From the NCBI GenBank assembly GCA_028583685.1, contig JAMXIF010001195.1, positions 15,657,684 to 15,721,683 on the forward strand: a stretch of DNA of 64,000 bases, given 5' to 3'. Made by a program: the position numbers and the translations under genes. The stretch comes from Petaurus breviceps papuanus. Lineage: Eukaryota; Chordata; Mammalia; Diprotodontia; Petauridae. The notes below the pieces were generated by a model. That model worked only from the letters and a program-made list of their open reading frames with translations. It ran no database searches and was not told where the DNA came from. This document shows positions 1-9,639 of the stretch, piece by piece. The first letter of the stretch is position 1; the number at the start of each line of letters is the position of its first letter.

Positions 1-48
1 AAAAGGATGTTAATTCAGTATTTAATTCACTACACCACCTAGCTGTCT
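1..48 (-). repeat. tRNA-derived marsupial SINE, 5' head only
   Basis: Positions 26-48 read as the reverse complement of the SINE head (ACAGCTAGGTGGTGTAGTGA-like). The rest of the copy lies outside the window or has been lost. Confidence 0.6.
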
Positions 49-74
49 ATCTTCTTCATCCTTCTTATAACATT

Positions 75-203
75 CTCCAACCCAGTACCAATAGAGTATG
101 AGTTCCTCGAGGGCAGGAGCTATTTTTGCCTTCTTTTGTATCCCGATTGCTTATCATGGTGACTGGCACATAGTAAATGTTTAATAAATGCTTGTTGACT
201 TGG
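75..203 (+). repeat. L2 LINE, 3' end
   Basis: It has the typical L2 tail: a GAGTTCCTCGAGGGCAGG block, then TTTTGTATCCC, then GGCACATAGTAAATG and TTAATAAATGCTTGTTGA. This is a 5'-truncated old copy. Confidence 0.85.
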
Positions 204-499
204 GACAGAGGATGCCATATTTCAATAAGACGATAGTAACATGTTTAGAAAATAAACACTGTTTAGTTTAGATCAAGTTATCATAACAAAATTATTCAAG
301 TAACACTGTCAAGTAAGCTACTCCATGATTGGTGACAGATTATTCACCATATTTCCAGAAATGTCAACTTAATAACACAGAGCTAAGGATCTACCTTGGA
401 GTCAAAATTCATTTCTAATCCATTTCCCAGCCCATGGACAGGCTTTGTCCCATTTGCTATGGGAAGTTCCTAGACAGCAGGGACTAAGTCTCTGTTATT
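204..499. other. No recognised feature
   Basis: AT-rich unique-looking sequence. No repeat family, open frame or RNA gene could be supported on either strand. Confidence 0.5.
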
Positions 500-695
500 T
501 TCTCCACAATACTTGGTTTTTTGGTTTTTTTGTTTTGTTTTTTGCTCTTTTGGGGGACAATTGGGGTTAAGTGACTTGCCTCGGGTCACACAGCTAGATT
601 TTTGTGTTATGTGCCTGAGGCCGCATTTGAACTCACATCCTCCTGACTCCAGGGCCTGTGCTCTAAGCCCCCCCCCCATTCTCCACAATATTTGG
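500..695 (-). mobile_element. tRNA-derived SINE, antisense, with target-site duplication
   Basis: The T-rich start is the poly-A tail in reverse. It is followed by CAATTGGGGTTAAGTGACTT, GGTCACACAGCTAG and the B-box region TTTGAACTCACATCCTCCTG. Near-identical 17-bp flanks (TTCTCCACAATACTTGG at 500-516, one mismatch at 679-695) mark the insertion. The 5' head is replaced by a run of C. Confidence 0.9.
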
Positions 696-942
696 AATCT
701 ACACAGCTCTCACCGTCATTGGTCATATCCATATTAGTGTTCAGTATTTATTGAAACCAAAGCTTAGTATTCAGGGAAATCTACCAGTTCTATTTCAGAG
801 TGTCAATACACTGAGACTTCCTCAATAGGAGAAATCTATCCTCATACCACATACATAGTCACACAATGGTGACTTCATTTCCTTTCCTCTTACTCTCTCC
901 TTAATTCTATACACTGACTTCTGAACTCACCTAAACTGCTCT

Positions 943-1048
943 TTCCTAAGTTATTAATGATCTCTAGTTGCCATCTAATGGCCTTTTCTCGATCCTCATC
1001 CTTCTTAACCTCTGCTGTCTTTGAACTGTCAATTACTGTTTCCTATAG
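943..1048 (+). repeat. L2 LINE, reverse-transcriptase fragment
   Basis: It matches the L2 ORF2 stretch that encodes the LSAAFDTV-type motif (CTTAACCTCTGCTGTCTTTG). It belongs with the L2 sequence resuming at 1500; the part between is replaced by an antisense L1 end. Confidence 0.7.
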
Positions 1049-1052
1049 GTTT

Positions 1053-1112
1053 TATATGTGTGTGTGCGTGTATATGTGTGCGTGTGTGTATGGATGTATA
1101 TGGATGTATGTA
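1053..1112. repeat. (TG)n/(TATG)n microsatellite
   Basis: Imperfect TG and TATG repeats at the junction between the L2 fragment and the antisense L1 3' end. Confidence 0.85.
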
Positions 1113-1499
1113 TTCCCCCAATTCTATGTTAAAACAATTTTTAACATTTTAAAAAGTTCTCAGTTCCAAATCATATTCCTCCTTTTCTCTCCTCCCCCCC
1201 TCCCTGAGATGCTAAGCAATTAGATATAGGTTATACATATGCAATCGTGTAAAACATTTCCATTAGTCATTTTGTACAAGAAGACTCAAAAGAAAGAGAA
1301 TGAAAGTGAAAATAGCAAGCTTCAGTGTGTATTAAAAGAATATCTGTTCTTTCTTTGGAGGCAGTCAGAATGCTTCATCTTTGGTCCTTTGGGCTTGTCT
1401 TGGATCATTGTGCTTGCTGAGAATAGCTAAAGCATTCACAGTTCTTCACCGAACCACATTGATATTACTGTGTACAACGTTCTCCTGCTTCTGTTCACT
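1113..1499 (-). mobile_element. L1 LINE 3' end, antisense, inserted in L2
   Basis: It reads as the reverse of the marsupial L1 3' region: AGTTCCAAAT, CAATTAGATATAGGTTATAC, TGCTTCATCTTTGGTCC, GAATAGCTAAAGCATTCACA and ACAACGTTCTCCTGCTTCTG. L2 lies on both sides. The L2 segment expected between them is missing, so a deletion accompanied or followed the insertion. Confidence 0.8.
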
Positions 1500-2008
1500 A
1501 TGCCAAACTGAACTCATTATTTTTCTGCCCAAACCCTCTCCTCTACCTACCTTCCCTTTTACTGTTAAGGGTACTACCATTCTCCCAACCACCAAGGCTC
1601 ACATCCTTGGTGTCATCTTTGCCTTCTCACTCTCATCCCTCATATCCAGTGTTCAAGTCCAGTCATTTCTACCTTTGTAACATCTCTCATATATACCCTC
1701 TTTTCTTCTCTGACATTGCCACCATTTTAGTTCAGGTCCTTATCACCTCATACTTTGACTACTGAAAGAACCTTCCAGTTGGTCTCCTAGTTTCAAGTAT
1801 CTCCCCACTAAATACATCTTCTACTCAGTTGTCAAACTGATCTTAGAATGAAGGTCTGATCCTATTATTAATACCACCCCATTCAATAAACTTCAATAGC
1901 TCCCTATAATGTCCAGGATCAAATATTAAATCCTCTGTTTGGTTCTTAAAGCCTTTCACATCCTGGACCCTTCCTGCTTTTCCAGTTTTCTTATATCCAA
2001 CTCTTTCC
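1500..2008 (+). repeat. L2 LINE, internal part
   Basis: The order is typical of L2 ORF2: GCCAAACTGAACTCATTATT, CCAAACCCTCTCCTC, CTTGGTGTCATCTTTGC, GTTCAGGTCCTTATCACCTC, GGTCTGATCC and CTCCCTATAATGTCCAGGAT. It continues past the SINE at 2231. Confidence 0.9.
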
Positions 2009-2241
2009 CATGTACTTTATTGGAGGTTTTTGTTTGTTTTTAAGTTAACTTTTTATTTTTTTTAATTTTTTATTTATTTTTGGAGGGGAGAAGGCAAGGC
2101 AGTTGTGGTTAAGTGACTTGCCCAAGGTTACACAGTTAGTTGTGTCAAGTGTCTGAAGCTAGATTTGAACTCAGGTCCTTCTGACTCCAGGGTCCATGCT
2201 CTATTCACTGTGCCACCTAGCTGTCCCCTACATATACTTTG
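2009..2241 (-). mobile_element. tRNA-derived SINE, antisense, inserted in L2
   Basis: From about 2080 it shows GTGGTTAAGTGACTTGCCC, GGTTACACAGTTAG, TTTGAACTCAGGTCCTTCTG and CTGTGCCACCTAGCTGTCC, preceded by a T-rich stretch. Flanks CATGTACTTTA (2009-2019) and CATATACTTTG (2231-2241) are a target-site duplication, and L2 reads on across it. Confidence 0.9.
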
Positions 2242-2612
2242 TGATCCAGTAGCAATAGCCTCCTTGATGTTCTTTTCACATGACACTTTATTTCCTGACT
2301 CCTGGTGTTTTCTCTGGCTCCCTCTCAGGTTTGGAATGCTCTCCCTCCTCATATCTAATTCCCAGCTTCCCTGGTTTAATGCAAGGCTCAGTTAAAATCT
2401 CACTATCTATAAGAGACATTTCTCAGTTCTCCTTAATATTAATGCCTTCACTCTGCAACCACTCCCAATTTATCTTGGTTTTGTATGCACATGGTTATTT
2501 ACATGTTGTCTCCCTCATTAGGCTATGAACCTAAGAATAGAGATTGGTTTTTGCCTGTGTAGAGCATAGTGCCTCCCACATAGTAAGCACTAATAAATGT
2601 AACTTGAGTGGA
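2231..2612 (+). repeat. L2 LINE, 3' end (continuation)
   Basis: L2 resumes after the SINE with GGTTTGGAATGCTCTCCCTC, CAGCTTCCCTGGTTTAATGC, TTACATGTTGTCTCCC and the tail AGCACTAATAAATG. Confidence 0.9.
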
Positions 2613-2707
2613 GGACTGACTGATTTACCCTGAGTGCTTCATTTCTATATCTTCCCTCAAATCCTTCATAAAGGAGCTCTCCAACTTGCTTAAGCCTTCC
2701 TCTAGGT

Positions 2708-2954
2708 CAGTGGTTCTTCATTTTTGTTTTGGCTTGGGTCACAGCATTCTTTTCACACCAGATGTTGAGGCTCCAACATTAAAGAAAAGTCATGTACATT
2801 CTTCTATGCAAGTTGCCCTTCAACAAGGACTGCCATTTTAGCTAAGTTCTTTGGGAGACAAATTCTGACATGACTGATTCATGTAAAAGGCAAGTGTGGT
2901 TCATTTTGTAAACACTAGGCTTCTAAGGTGGCAGTGTACCTTTAAGAATCATTG
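2708..2954. mobile_element. hAT-type DNA transposon remnant
   Basis: The ends CAGTGGTTCTT and AAGAATCATTG are an imperfect terminal inverted pair of the mammalian hAT (Charlie/MER) type, 247 bp apart. The 8-bp flanks do not match well, so the exact borders are uncertain. Confidence 0.5.
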
Positions 2955-2964
2955 CCATGAGGCT

Positions 2965-3065
2965 TTTTAAAAATACATTTTTATTGGTGTTTTTCATATA
3001 TTGCCTAAATTTCCCCCCTGTATCCTTTCCCCTTCTCCTCCCAGAGAGCCATCCAACCCATATAA
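2965..3065 (-). repeat. L1-type LINE 3' end, antisense fragment
   Basis: A TTTTTATTGGTGTTTTT start is followed by CTCCTCCCAGAGAGCCATCC and ATATAACAACGAATA, as in marsupial L1-type 3' ends read in reverse. Confidence 0.5.
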
Positions 3066-3185
3066 CAACGAATATTCGATTGTGAGCTCCTTGAAGGTGA
3101 AGATTGCATTTTTGCTTCTCTTTGCACCCCTAGCACTTATTACAATGTCTGCCACATGCTAGGTATTTAATGAGGGCCTACTCAC
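3066..3185 (+). repeat. L2 LINE, 3' end
   Basis: ATTGTGAGCTCCTTGAAGG, then a TTTGCACCCCTAGCAC block and GCTAGGTATTTAATGAGGG form the L2 tail. Confidence 0.8.
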
Positions 3186-3189
3186 TGAC

Positions 3190-3665
3190 TGCAGAGAGCA
3201 CAATTCCAATGGGCTGGCTATGCTGTTCAAATGGCAAATGTACATTTGTCTAAAAGACTATTTTGCAGAGAAATCATACAAGGCAAGCATTCACATGGAG
3301 GTCAGAAAAAAGTGACACAAGGACATTCTCAAAGTCTCTCTGAAGAACTTTGGAATCAGTTGTGTGACATGGAAGACACTGGCAAAGGAATGCCCAGCAT
3401 GGTGTACCTACATCAAAGAAGATGCCATGCTCCATGAGCAAAGCAGAATTGCAGCAGCTCAAGAGAAATGTGAGAGGCAAAGTTTAGAGACATCTTTACT
3501 CCAAATGTTCCTGTGGACTATTTGTGCCCAACCTGCGGCATTGCCTTCCAGGCTTGTATTGTCTGAACAGACACAATCAGACACACTGTACTTTGACTTC
3601 AACATAGTCATGTCATTTTTATTCTCTTTGAGGATAAAGAACAAGGACAACAAGCAACCAACCAC
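3190..3665 (+). mobile_element. RTE-like non-LTR retrotransposon, C-terminal end of ORF and tail
   Basis: In one frame the stretch near 3287-3320 reads as HSHGGQKK, and near 3364-3480 as MTWKTLAKECPAW then EQSRIAAAQEKCERQ. These match the HGGQKKR and RPAWR...EANRIAAA-KRAARK signatures at the end of many RTE-like reverse-transcriptase polyproteins. The end (GTCAT...ATTCTCTTTGAGGATAAAGA, then ACAAGGACAACAAG) matches the tail of the RTE-type SINEs at 20322 and 35640. The frame is broken in several places. The clade name is from memory; CR1-like elements are an alternative. Confidence 0.6.
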
Positions 3666-3668
3666 TGA

Positions 3669-3745
3669 CAGAGAGAGAGGGAGGGAGGGAGGGAGGGAGG
3701 GAGGGAGAGAAAGAGGAGGAGGAGGAGGAGGAGGAGGAGGAGAGA
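3669..3745. repeat. Purine microsatellite (GGGA)n(GGA)n
   Basis: GAGGGAGG units change into GGA units directly after the RTE-like tail, probably grown from its 3' repeat. Confidence 0.9.
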
Positions 3746-3746
3746 A

Positions 3747-4560
3747 AAGTAATTAGCAAAACCAATAAATGCACCAAAAAACAAGTCTGAAAATACATAC
3801 AATGCTCCACAGTATGGACTTCCTACCTCCGCAAAGGAGTGACAGGAAGTGTCTTTTCATATATTTTCTTTAGGTCTTCTAACATTTCATGGGTACAGAT
3901 GAAGTACGCAGGCTGCTCATATGTTATTCTTGTACCTTGCACCTTAATCATCCCACCTCCTTTTCATCCACCTCCTTAGACTTTCTGAGAGTAACTTCTG
4001 GGCCATTTCTTTCATCCACATAATAATGTGTGATATACTGCAGACTTTTTACATCAGCTGTGTTTCTCTGATTACCCTTTGGAATGTGGTAACTTTTATT
4101 CTTCATAAGTATTGATAATCCATGGTTTGCAGTTATGTAACATCACCAGGAAAACATTAGTGAGTTTTTTAAAATGGGCTTTTGTGCTAGAAATCAGCAA
4201 CTCTGTAGCACTAACTTTACTTACTTTTTCTTTAAACCTTGGAAATTGGGCTAAATTAAAAGAAAGTAGAAGGAAAAGATCAATGATAAAGGATAAATTC
4301 TAAATAAGTATTAATTATAGGAAGCAAAAAGGTACAAGGAAGTCTGACAACATTTTGTCCAATAAAAATGTAATAAGATTGAAAAATAAGTTAGGACTGC
4401 AGAAGAATACTTGACCAAAGGGACAATCCTTCTTGGGCACATCAAAATAAAAACCAAGAAAGTCAGTTCCACTAGCCATTCTTCATCTTGCTTCCCCAGA
4501 AATTATAAACTCTGCCTAAACGTAATCACCAATGGAAGTGCCAGATAATAAAATTAGGTT
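3747..4560. other. Mostly unrecognised; possible LINE 3' end at the start
   Basis: About 3760-3860 (ACAAGTCTGAAAATACATAC, GGACTTCCTACCTCCGCAAA) resembles an L1/HAL1-type 3' end but is not certain. The remainder has no repeat, RNA gene or significant open frame that I can support. Confidence 0.35.
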
Positions 4561-4566
4561 TGATAC

Positions 4567-4616
4567 TTTTTTTTTAAGCAATTGGGGTTAAGTAACTTGT
4601 CCAAGGTTACACGGCC

Positions 4617-4667
<51 letters not shown>
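4567..4667 (-). repeat. SINE 3' half running into (TG)n
   Basis: CAATTGGGGTTAAGTAACTTG and GGTTACACGGCCAGT are the antisense SINE end. From 4620 it becomes a (TG)n tract up to the gap at 4668. The SINE 5' half is absent beyond the gap. Confidence 0.85.
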
Positions 4668-4677
4668 NNNNNNNNNN
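4668..4677. other. Assembly gap (10 N)
   Basis: Ten Ns between a (TG)n and a (GGAA)n array. True length is unknown. Confidence 0.99.
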
Positions 4678-4915
4678 GGAAGGAAGGAAGGAAGGAAGGA
4701 AGGAAGGAAGGAAGGAAGGAAGGAGAAACATGAAGGGAGAAAGGAGGAGAGGAAGGAAGGAAAGAGAGAAAGAAGAGAGGAAAAGAAGTAGGAGGGAAAA
4801 AAGGAAGGAGGCAAGGAAGGAAAGAGGCAAGGAATGAAGAAAGGGAAGAGTGAGGAGAAGAGAAAAGAAGGGAAGGAAGGAAGGGAAGAAGGGAGAGAAG
4901 AAGCAAGAAAGGGGT
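4678..4915. repeat. (GGAA)n/(GAAA)n polypurine tract
   Basis: About 240 bp of nearly pure purine: perfect GGAA units up to about 4722, then degenerate AAGG/GAGA. Mirror-like polypurine of this length can form triplex DNA. Confidence 0.9.
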
Positions 4916-5030
4916 ATTTATTAAGTATTTACTATGTGCTAACTATGTGTGTGCTTGGCACTAAGGATACAAACACAATAGTGAGAGCCATGCTCTCGGT
5001 CTTGTCTGACAGTAAGACACAAGTTGAGTT
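4912..5030 (-). repeat. L2 LINE 3' end, antisense
   Basis: TATTTATTAAGTATTTACTA, TGCTTGGCACTAAGGATAC and the GTCTTGTCTGACA region are the reverse of an L2 tail. Confidence 0.7.
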
Positions 5031-5166
5031 CAGATGATTTTTGAGGAGTCCAACTAATAGGAGATGATCAACTGTCAACTGAGGTACACTTATCTTCCAA
5101 AAATGCACCACATTGAATCCAGTAGTTCATGTAAATCTAAAGTTGAGTGACTACACATAAAAAAGA

Positions 5167-5365
5167 AGAGGCAACAAGACATTGTGGAAGGACCGTTCAA
5201 ACCAGAGTCAGAAGACCTGGACTGGAATACTGGCTCTAATGAATTCATGACTTGTCTGTCCTCAGGAAAGTCACTTCCCCTCTCTTGGTCTCAGTTTCCC
5301 CATCTGTGAGAAAAAATAGATTTTTGAGATTTTAGAGGTGACTTCAAGCTCTAATGATTCTACAA
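5167..5365 (+). repeat. MIR-type SINE
   Basis: AGAGTCAGAAGACCTGGACT, GAAAGTCACTTCCCCTCTCT, GGTCTCAGTTTCCCCATCTG and TTCAAGCTCTAATGATTCT give the MIR order. Confidence 0.8.
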
Positions 5366-5389
5366 ATTGGATAGGAATGTAAACTTGAA

Positions 5390-5612
5390 GCAGAATGGAA
5401 TGCTGTCAAGTGTACTGGACCTAGGGTGAGGCAAGACCTTAGCTGACCTCCCACACTTGCCAGCTCTATGACCCTTTGCTAGTGACTTACTATCTTTGAG
5501 CCTTGGATTCTTCATACAGAAAACAAGAGGGGAGCAGGGATTAGATAAGCAATTTGCAATACTTATATTGCAAAGTTGTTGGGGGAAAGTGCTTTTAAAC
5601 TTAAAATACTGT
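5390..5612 (+). repeat. MIR-type SINE
   Basis: ACTGGACCTAGGGTGAGGCA, CCAGCTCTATGACCC, TTTGAGCCTTGGATTCTTCA, GCAAAGTTGTTGGGGGAAAG and TAAAATACTGT follow the MIR layout, in tandem with the copy just upstream. Confidence 0.7.
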
Positions 5613-6234
5613 ATTAACATGCATATTAGATCTGTTCATTTCTCATGTTCAAAATTCTACGCACATATGTCAAAAATGTCTTTGATGCATATACGAATAG
5701 GATACATGGTGAGAATTCTAGGATACTCTCATTGAGAGTCTTTTGGAAATGAGGGAGGGGGAAGAATAATTCATTTTTCTTTTCAACATGAGTCAATTTT
5801 TTAAATAAAAATGATTCAGGGTTTCTCTTCCTCCTGTGTTTCCCCTCTGCTGGTCAAGCCCCAGTTGATTTAATGTCATAAAGCACTTTGAAAAGCTTTA
5901 GCAACTGTGGAAAAGGACCGGGATCTGTCATTGTCACTAATTCATCCCTAGGAAGTATAGCTTTGAGCTTAGTTATTAAAGAAAAAAGAAGGCAATTGAG
6001 CAATAAAATTATTGGTAAGTGCATTTAGCCATTAAAAAAAAAACCTTGGATATATAAGTGGAGATTTCTACCTATGCATTTTACAGTTATGGCCTAGTCA
6101 TTCAGGATTGGATTACTCTCTTGGAGATGGGTAAGGAGAAAGGTTCTAGAAAATATATTGCCAAAGATGGTTTCTTCCCTTCCCCTCACCCCACAAACTT
6201 ACTTAAAGTTTCTTGCTGGTCAGAATTACAGGTG
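5613..6234. other. No recognised feature
   Basis: No repeat family, RNA gene or credible exon found. It is AT-rich with short open frames only. Confidence 0.4.
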
Positions 6235-6672
6235 CTTTAGAGGGGACATTGCCAGCCTGGAGATAACACAGAGAAGAGTAATTAAGATAGTGAGAGATCT
6301 CAAAATCATGCTATGGAAGGATCAGATGAAGGAACTGAGAACATTTAGCCTGGAAAAGAGAAAGAGGAGACATGATTAGAATTGTCTTAAAGAAGAGAGA
6401 TCAGAGGCCAAGGCCTCTGATGGCAGAAATAGGAACAATGTCTGAAACCTAGAGGGAGGTGCTTTCGATTCAATGTAAGAAAAAAAAAATGAATGACCAA
6501 ACAATGATTCACCCCCAAATGGAATATGCTACTTTAGGGTTCTGTGTCACAGAAGGTCTTTAACAGAAGGCTGGCTACTTGTTAGGGTATTGTAGATGGA
6601 ATTCATTATTTACAGAGGGATTAATCTAGAAAACTTGAAAGATTTCTTCTAAGTGCACAATTCTAAGATTAA
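6235..6672 (+). repeat. CR1/L3 LINE, 3' end
   Basis: GGACATTGCCAGCCTGGAGA, ACATTTAGCCTGGAAAAGAG, GGAGACATGATTAGAATTGT, GTCTTTAACAGAAGGCTGGC and GATTTCTTCTAAGTGC match the last part of CR1/L3 and its 3' end, in order, with many substitutions. Confidence 0.8.
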
Positions 6673-7589
6673 TCCACTTGAGCCTCATTGAGCAAAGGCC
6701 ATCTTGCCCTTGGGGTTGATTAGATCTGGTTTAAATATTGACTCTCAGCATTGCCAAGGACATACCCTTAAAATGATACAAAGGGTCAATGTTTCCTTCC
6801 TTGTTAATTTGTCTTCATGATTTTTACCCCTATTTAGTGCAAGAGAACACAGAGAAATCCTGGTTATTCAGACAGAAACAACTGTGAATAAAATTTGGCC
6901 TTATTCTATCAAATTCAACAAAGCTCTTCCTATCAATTAAGAAAAGCTGAACTGAAGAGATAGAGCTTACACCTTGCCCTGAAGGCAATTAAACTGGGAC
7001 TCTGTCACACCAGGAAGGGAGTTCCAAAGTCAAGGGCCCTCCATAAGACCCAATGCCTCCAGCATTTAGGTTTTTTAATGACATTATATACATCGTGGGT
7101 TCTTTTAAAAAATTCCATTATTCTCTTCTCTTAGGATATTTTCTATGGCATGAAATGCTTTTCAGAGTAGCAAAACCTTCACCATCACAAAAGCCTGTTT
7201 AATGTCAGGGATTCCTTGGAAAACCAATCATTTTGGTGCTTGTATAACCAAGAAATGACAACAGATTTTTCTTGTAATACGTGTATTTTTCTTGACCTGT
7301 ATCCTCAAGAGAGTTGCAAATTCAACTGGCTAGATGAGTTTACAATTCCCATGAAATCTCAATGAGTTTATAATTCCCATGAAATATCAAGTCCAATGAG
7401 GACTATTAGCAAGATTTCGCTCGAACACCTATGCCATTGGAGTTTTACCTGCTACATGAAGCTGAAAGCATGGCTTGAAGAGAAAAGCAATTTAAATGCA
7501 CTCACTTGACACCTCCCTTGCAGGAGGAGGTACGATTGCTCCCAAGTCATAAAAAGAGCACAGTGACCTATATTTTCCCACTCGATAAG
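6673..7589. other. Unrecognised, with one short tandem duplication
   Basis: No family recognised. A 28-bp unit is duplicated at 7335-7362 and 7363-7390 with two mismatches (TGAGTTTACAATTCCC start). Confidence 0.4.
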
Positions 7590-7870
7590 TCTTATGCAAT
7601 CACAGACTCGCAGAATCCCAGAGTCTGAAGGAGCTTCGAAGGTCATCTGGTCAAAGCCCTAACTGAAGGCTCTTATACATTATTTATGAATGCACACTTA
7701 GTATTCTTTTTAATACCTTTGATGACAGGGAGCTCACTACCTTTTGAGGTAACTCATCTCATTTTCAGACAGTTCTAACTGTTCAAATGTAACTCCTTAT
7801 ACTGAATTGAAATCCTCCCTTAAAATGTCCGCTCATCTTCCCCTGGTTCTGCCTCCTTGGTTCAAGTTAA
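7590..7870 (-). repeat. CR1/L3 LINE 3' end, antisense
   Basis: ACAGGGAGCTCACTACCTTT, TCATTTTCAGACAGTTCTAA, TGAATTGAAATCCTCCCTT and CTGGTTCTGCCTCCTTGG are the CR1/L3 3' region in reverse. Confidence 0.8.
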
Positions 7871-7954
7871 TTAGTAGTTTTTATGTGGCAGTCCTCCAAA
7901 TTTTGAGGCTCACATTAAGAAGAGGTTGTTTAGATATTGGGAAGGGAGAGAATG

Positions 7955-8035
7955 GAATAAGCATTAAGTAGGTGCCTACAATGTACCTAGTATTGTGCTA
8001 AGCTCTTTATAAATATTATCATATTTGAATATGGG
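7955..8035 (-). repeat. MIR/L2-type fragment, antisense
   Basis: GTGCCTACAATGTACCTAGT, TTGTGCTAAGCTCTTTATAA and ATTATCATATTTGA resemble the 3' part of MIR/L2-like elements in reverse. Confidence 0.55.
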
Positions 8036-8137
8036 ATTCAGTGTAAACAGGATTATGAAAGAAGATCAGAACTCTTTTTAACTACCCTATGAAATCACTG
8101 TGAATATGGTACTACTCTTTAAAAAATGCTCTGATAT

Positions 8138-8527
8138 AGCAATTCTCAAAGTGTGGTCTAGGCTGTGATCCTCAAACCCTTTTCAGTGGTCCACAAAATC
8201 AAATCTATTTTCATAGAACTACTAAGGTTTTAAAATTTCCACTACAGTAAACATTAGTAGGTATAACCCATATAAACTAAAGCTCTTTGTGGGGTCCTCA
8301 ATAGTTTTTAATAGTATAAAAGGAGGGCGGCTAGGTGGTGCACTGAATAGAGTACTGGCCCTGGTGTCAGGATGACCTGAGTTCAAATCTGGACTCAGAC
8401 ATTTAACACTTACTAGCTATGTGACCTTGGGAAAGTCATTAACCCCAAATGCCCTGCCCTACCCCCTCCAAAAAGCAAAAAAAAAGTATAAAAGGATTCT
8501 GAGACTAAAAAGTTTGAAAACCAATGC
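8138..8527. mobile_element. hAT (Charlie/MER5-like) transposon interrupted by a SINE
   Basis: The left end GCAATTCTCAAAGTGTGGTC and right end AAAAAGTTTGAAAACCAATG are hAT-type terminal inverted repeats. The inner GTATAACCCATATAAACTAA and AGCTCTTTGTGGGGTCCTCA match a common mammalian hAT MITE. A SINE splits it at 8325-8484. Confidence 0.75.
8313..8496 (+). mobile_element. tRNA-derived SINE inserted in hAT element
   Basis: The body 8325-8484 reads GGCGGCTAGGTGGTGCACTG, GAGTTCAAATCTGGACTCAG, TAGCTATGTGACCTTGGG, then an A-rich tail. A perfect 12-bp target-site duplication AGTATAAAAGGA lies at 8313-8324 and 8485-8496. Confidence 0.95.
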
Positions 8528-8529
8528 TT

Positions 8530-9284
8530 TTCTGGAAGTGACAGGAAATAGTCTCACCTTCTCATAATTGACCTTCTGGAAGATGGAATAAAAAGAAAAA
8601 AGCAGGGAGGGAACAGAAGCAAAAGGTGGCTTTGGTTCTGGTTGGGGTGGGGAGGGAGAAGGATAGAGTTTAGCCATTTTGGCATGGAAATCATAGTGGC
8701 TGCAGCCATGTGTGATAATCAAATATCAGATGGGTGTGTAAGATGGAAGAGAGAAAAAAATTACATGGTCTACACCTTTTCACCTCTGAAAAGTAAGTAG
8801 TTCCTAGCAGATAGAGGCCATTCAAGGAAGGAAGGAATCTAAACTCTCCCTGCCCTATGCAAAAAAAAAAAAAAATCAAAATATTTCCTCAAAAGAAATC
8901 ACCGCATAAAACTTAGAGAGAGAGAAATATTCTAGGGGAGGGTGGGAGCTATTAAGAGAAACATGCAATCTCCAGAACTGAGCACATTTCCACAACTCTC
9001 TGGCCAGCAGAAAGACCAGAAATGATTTTATTGGAAAAAGCAGAGACTTTGCACATGTGGTGATCATATCCTTTTGTCACCTTCCTTTCTTTGTCATATC
9101 CCCCTCCCTCCATAAAGCCCTAGATTTCCCTCTAAGGTCACTTTTGACATAAGCAAGAAGGGTGATAAGAAGGAGTGGGGGAAGGGAGGAGGAATGGATA
9201 TCAGCCTCTTTTTAGTCGCCGTAATTTTCCATCCTGCTTCTCTTTCAGGGACAAATTAGTTTTTAGCAAAGCCCTCTTTAAGTG
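8530..9284. other. No recognised feature
   Basis: No repeat family, RNA gene or exon could be supported. It contains A-runs and G-rich stretches only. Confidence 0.4.
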
Positions 9285-9375
9285 ATAGAATGATAGATGC
9301 ACAGAATTTTAGTCTGAAGGAAATTTAGAAATGATCTAATCCCACACCTTCATTTTTATTGATGTCGAATCTGAA
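9285..9375 (-). repeat. MIR3/THER-like SINE fragment, antisense
   Basis: CAGAATTTTAGTCTGAAGGA, ATGATCTAATCCCACACCTT and the degraded GATGTCGAATCTGAAACCCAG follow the antisense MIR3 order. Confidence 0.6.
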
Positions 9376-9384
9376 ACCCAGACA

Positions 9385-9610
9385 TAGAGGACAGTATGGG
9401 AGATAGCAAGGTATGGTGGGAAGATCTGTTGAGCATAGAGTCAACAGAACAGATTTTAGGGTGGATTTGCTCATTTACTAGCTATGTGAGTTTCAGTGAA
9501 TCATTCATTTCTGTGGGTCTTAAGTTTGTTTATTTTTTTTACCTGGAGACTGAGCATTTTGGGTTAGAGCTTTAGAATGGCTCCCAGATCTAACAGTCTA
9601 TAATTCCAGG
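9385..9610 (+). repeat. MIR-type SINE
   Basis: TTACTAGCTATGTGAGTTTC, AATCATTCATTTCTGTGGGT, ACCTGGAGACTGAGCA and GAATGGCTCCCAGATCTAAC match a diverged MIR. Confidence 0.6.
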
Positions 9611-9639
9611 TCAAATTATTTATTCAATATCACATAATA

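Noticed and set aside
3364-3756. 130-codon open frame as a host gene
   Set aside because: The first part matches the end of an RTE-like polyprotein and the last part is a GREGGREGG purine repeat, so it is a transposon remnant plus microsatellite.
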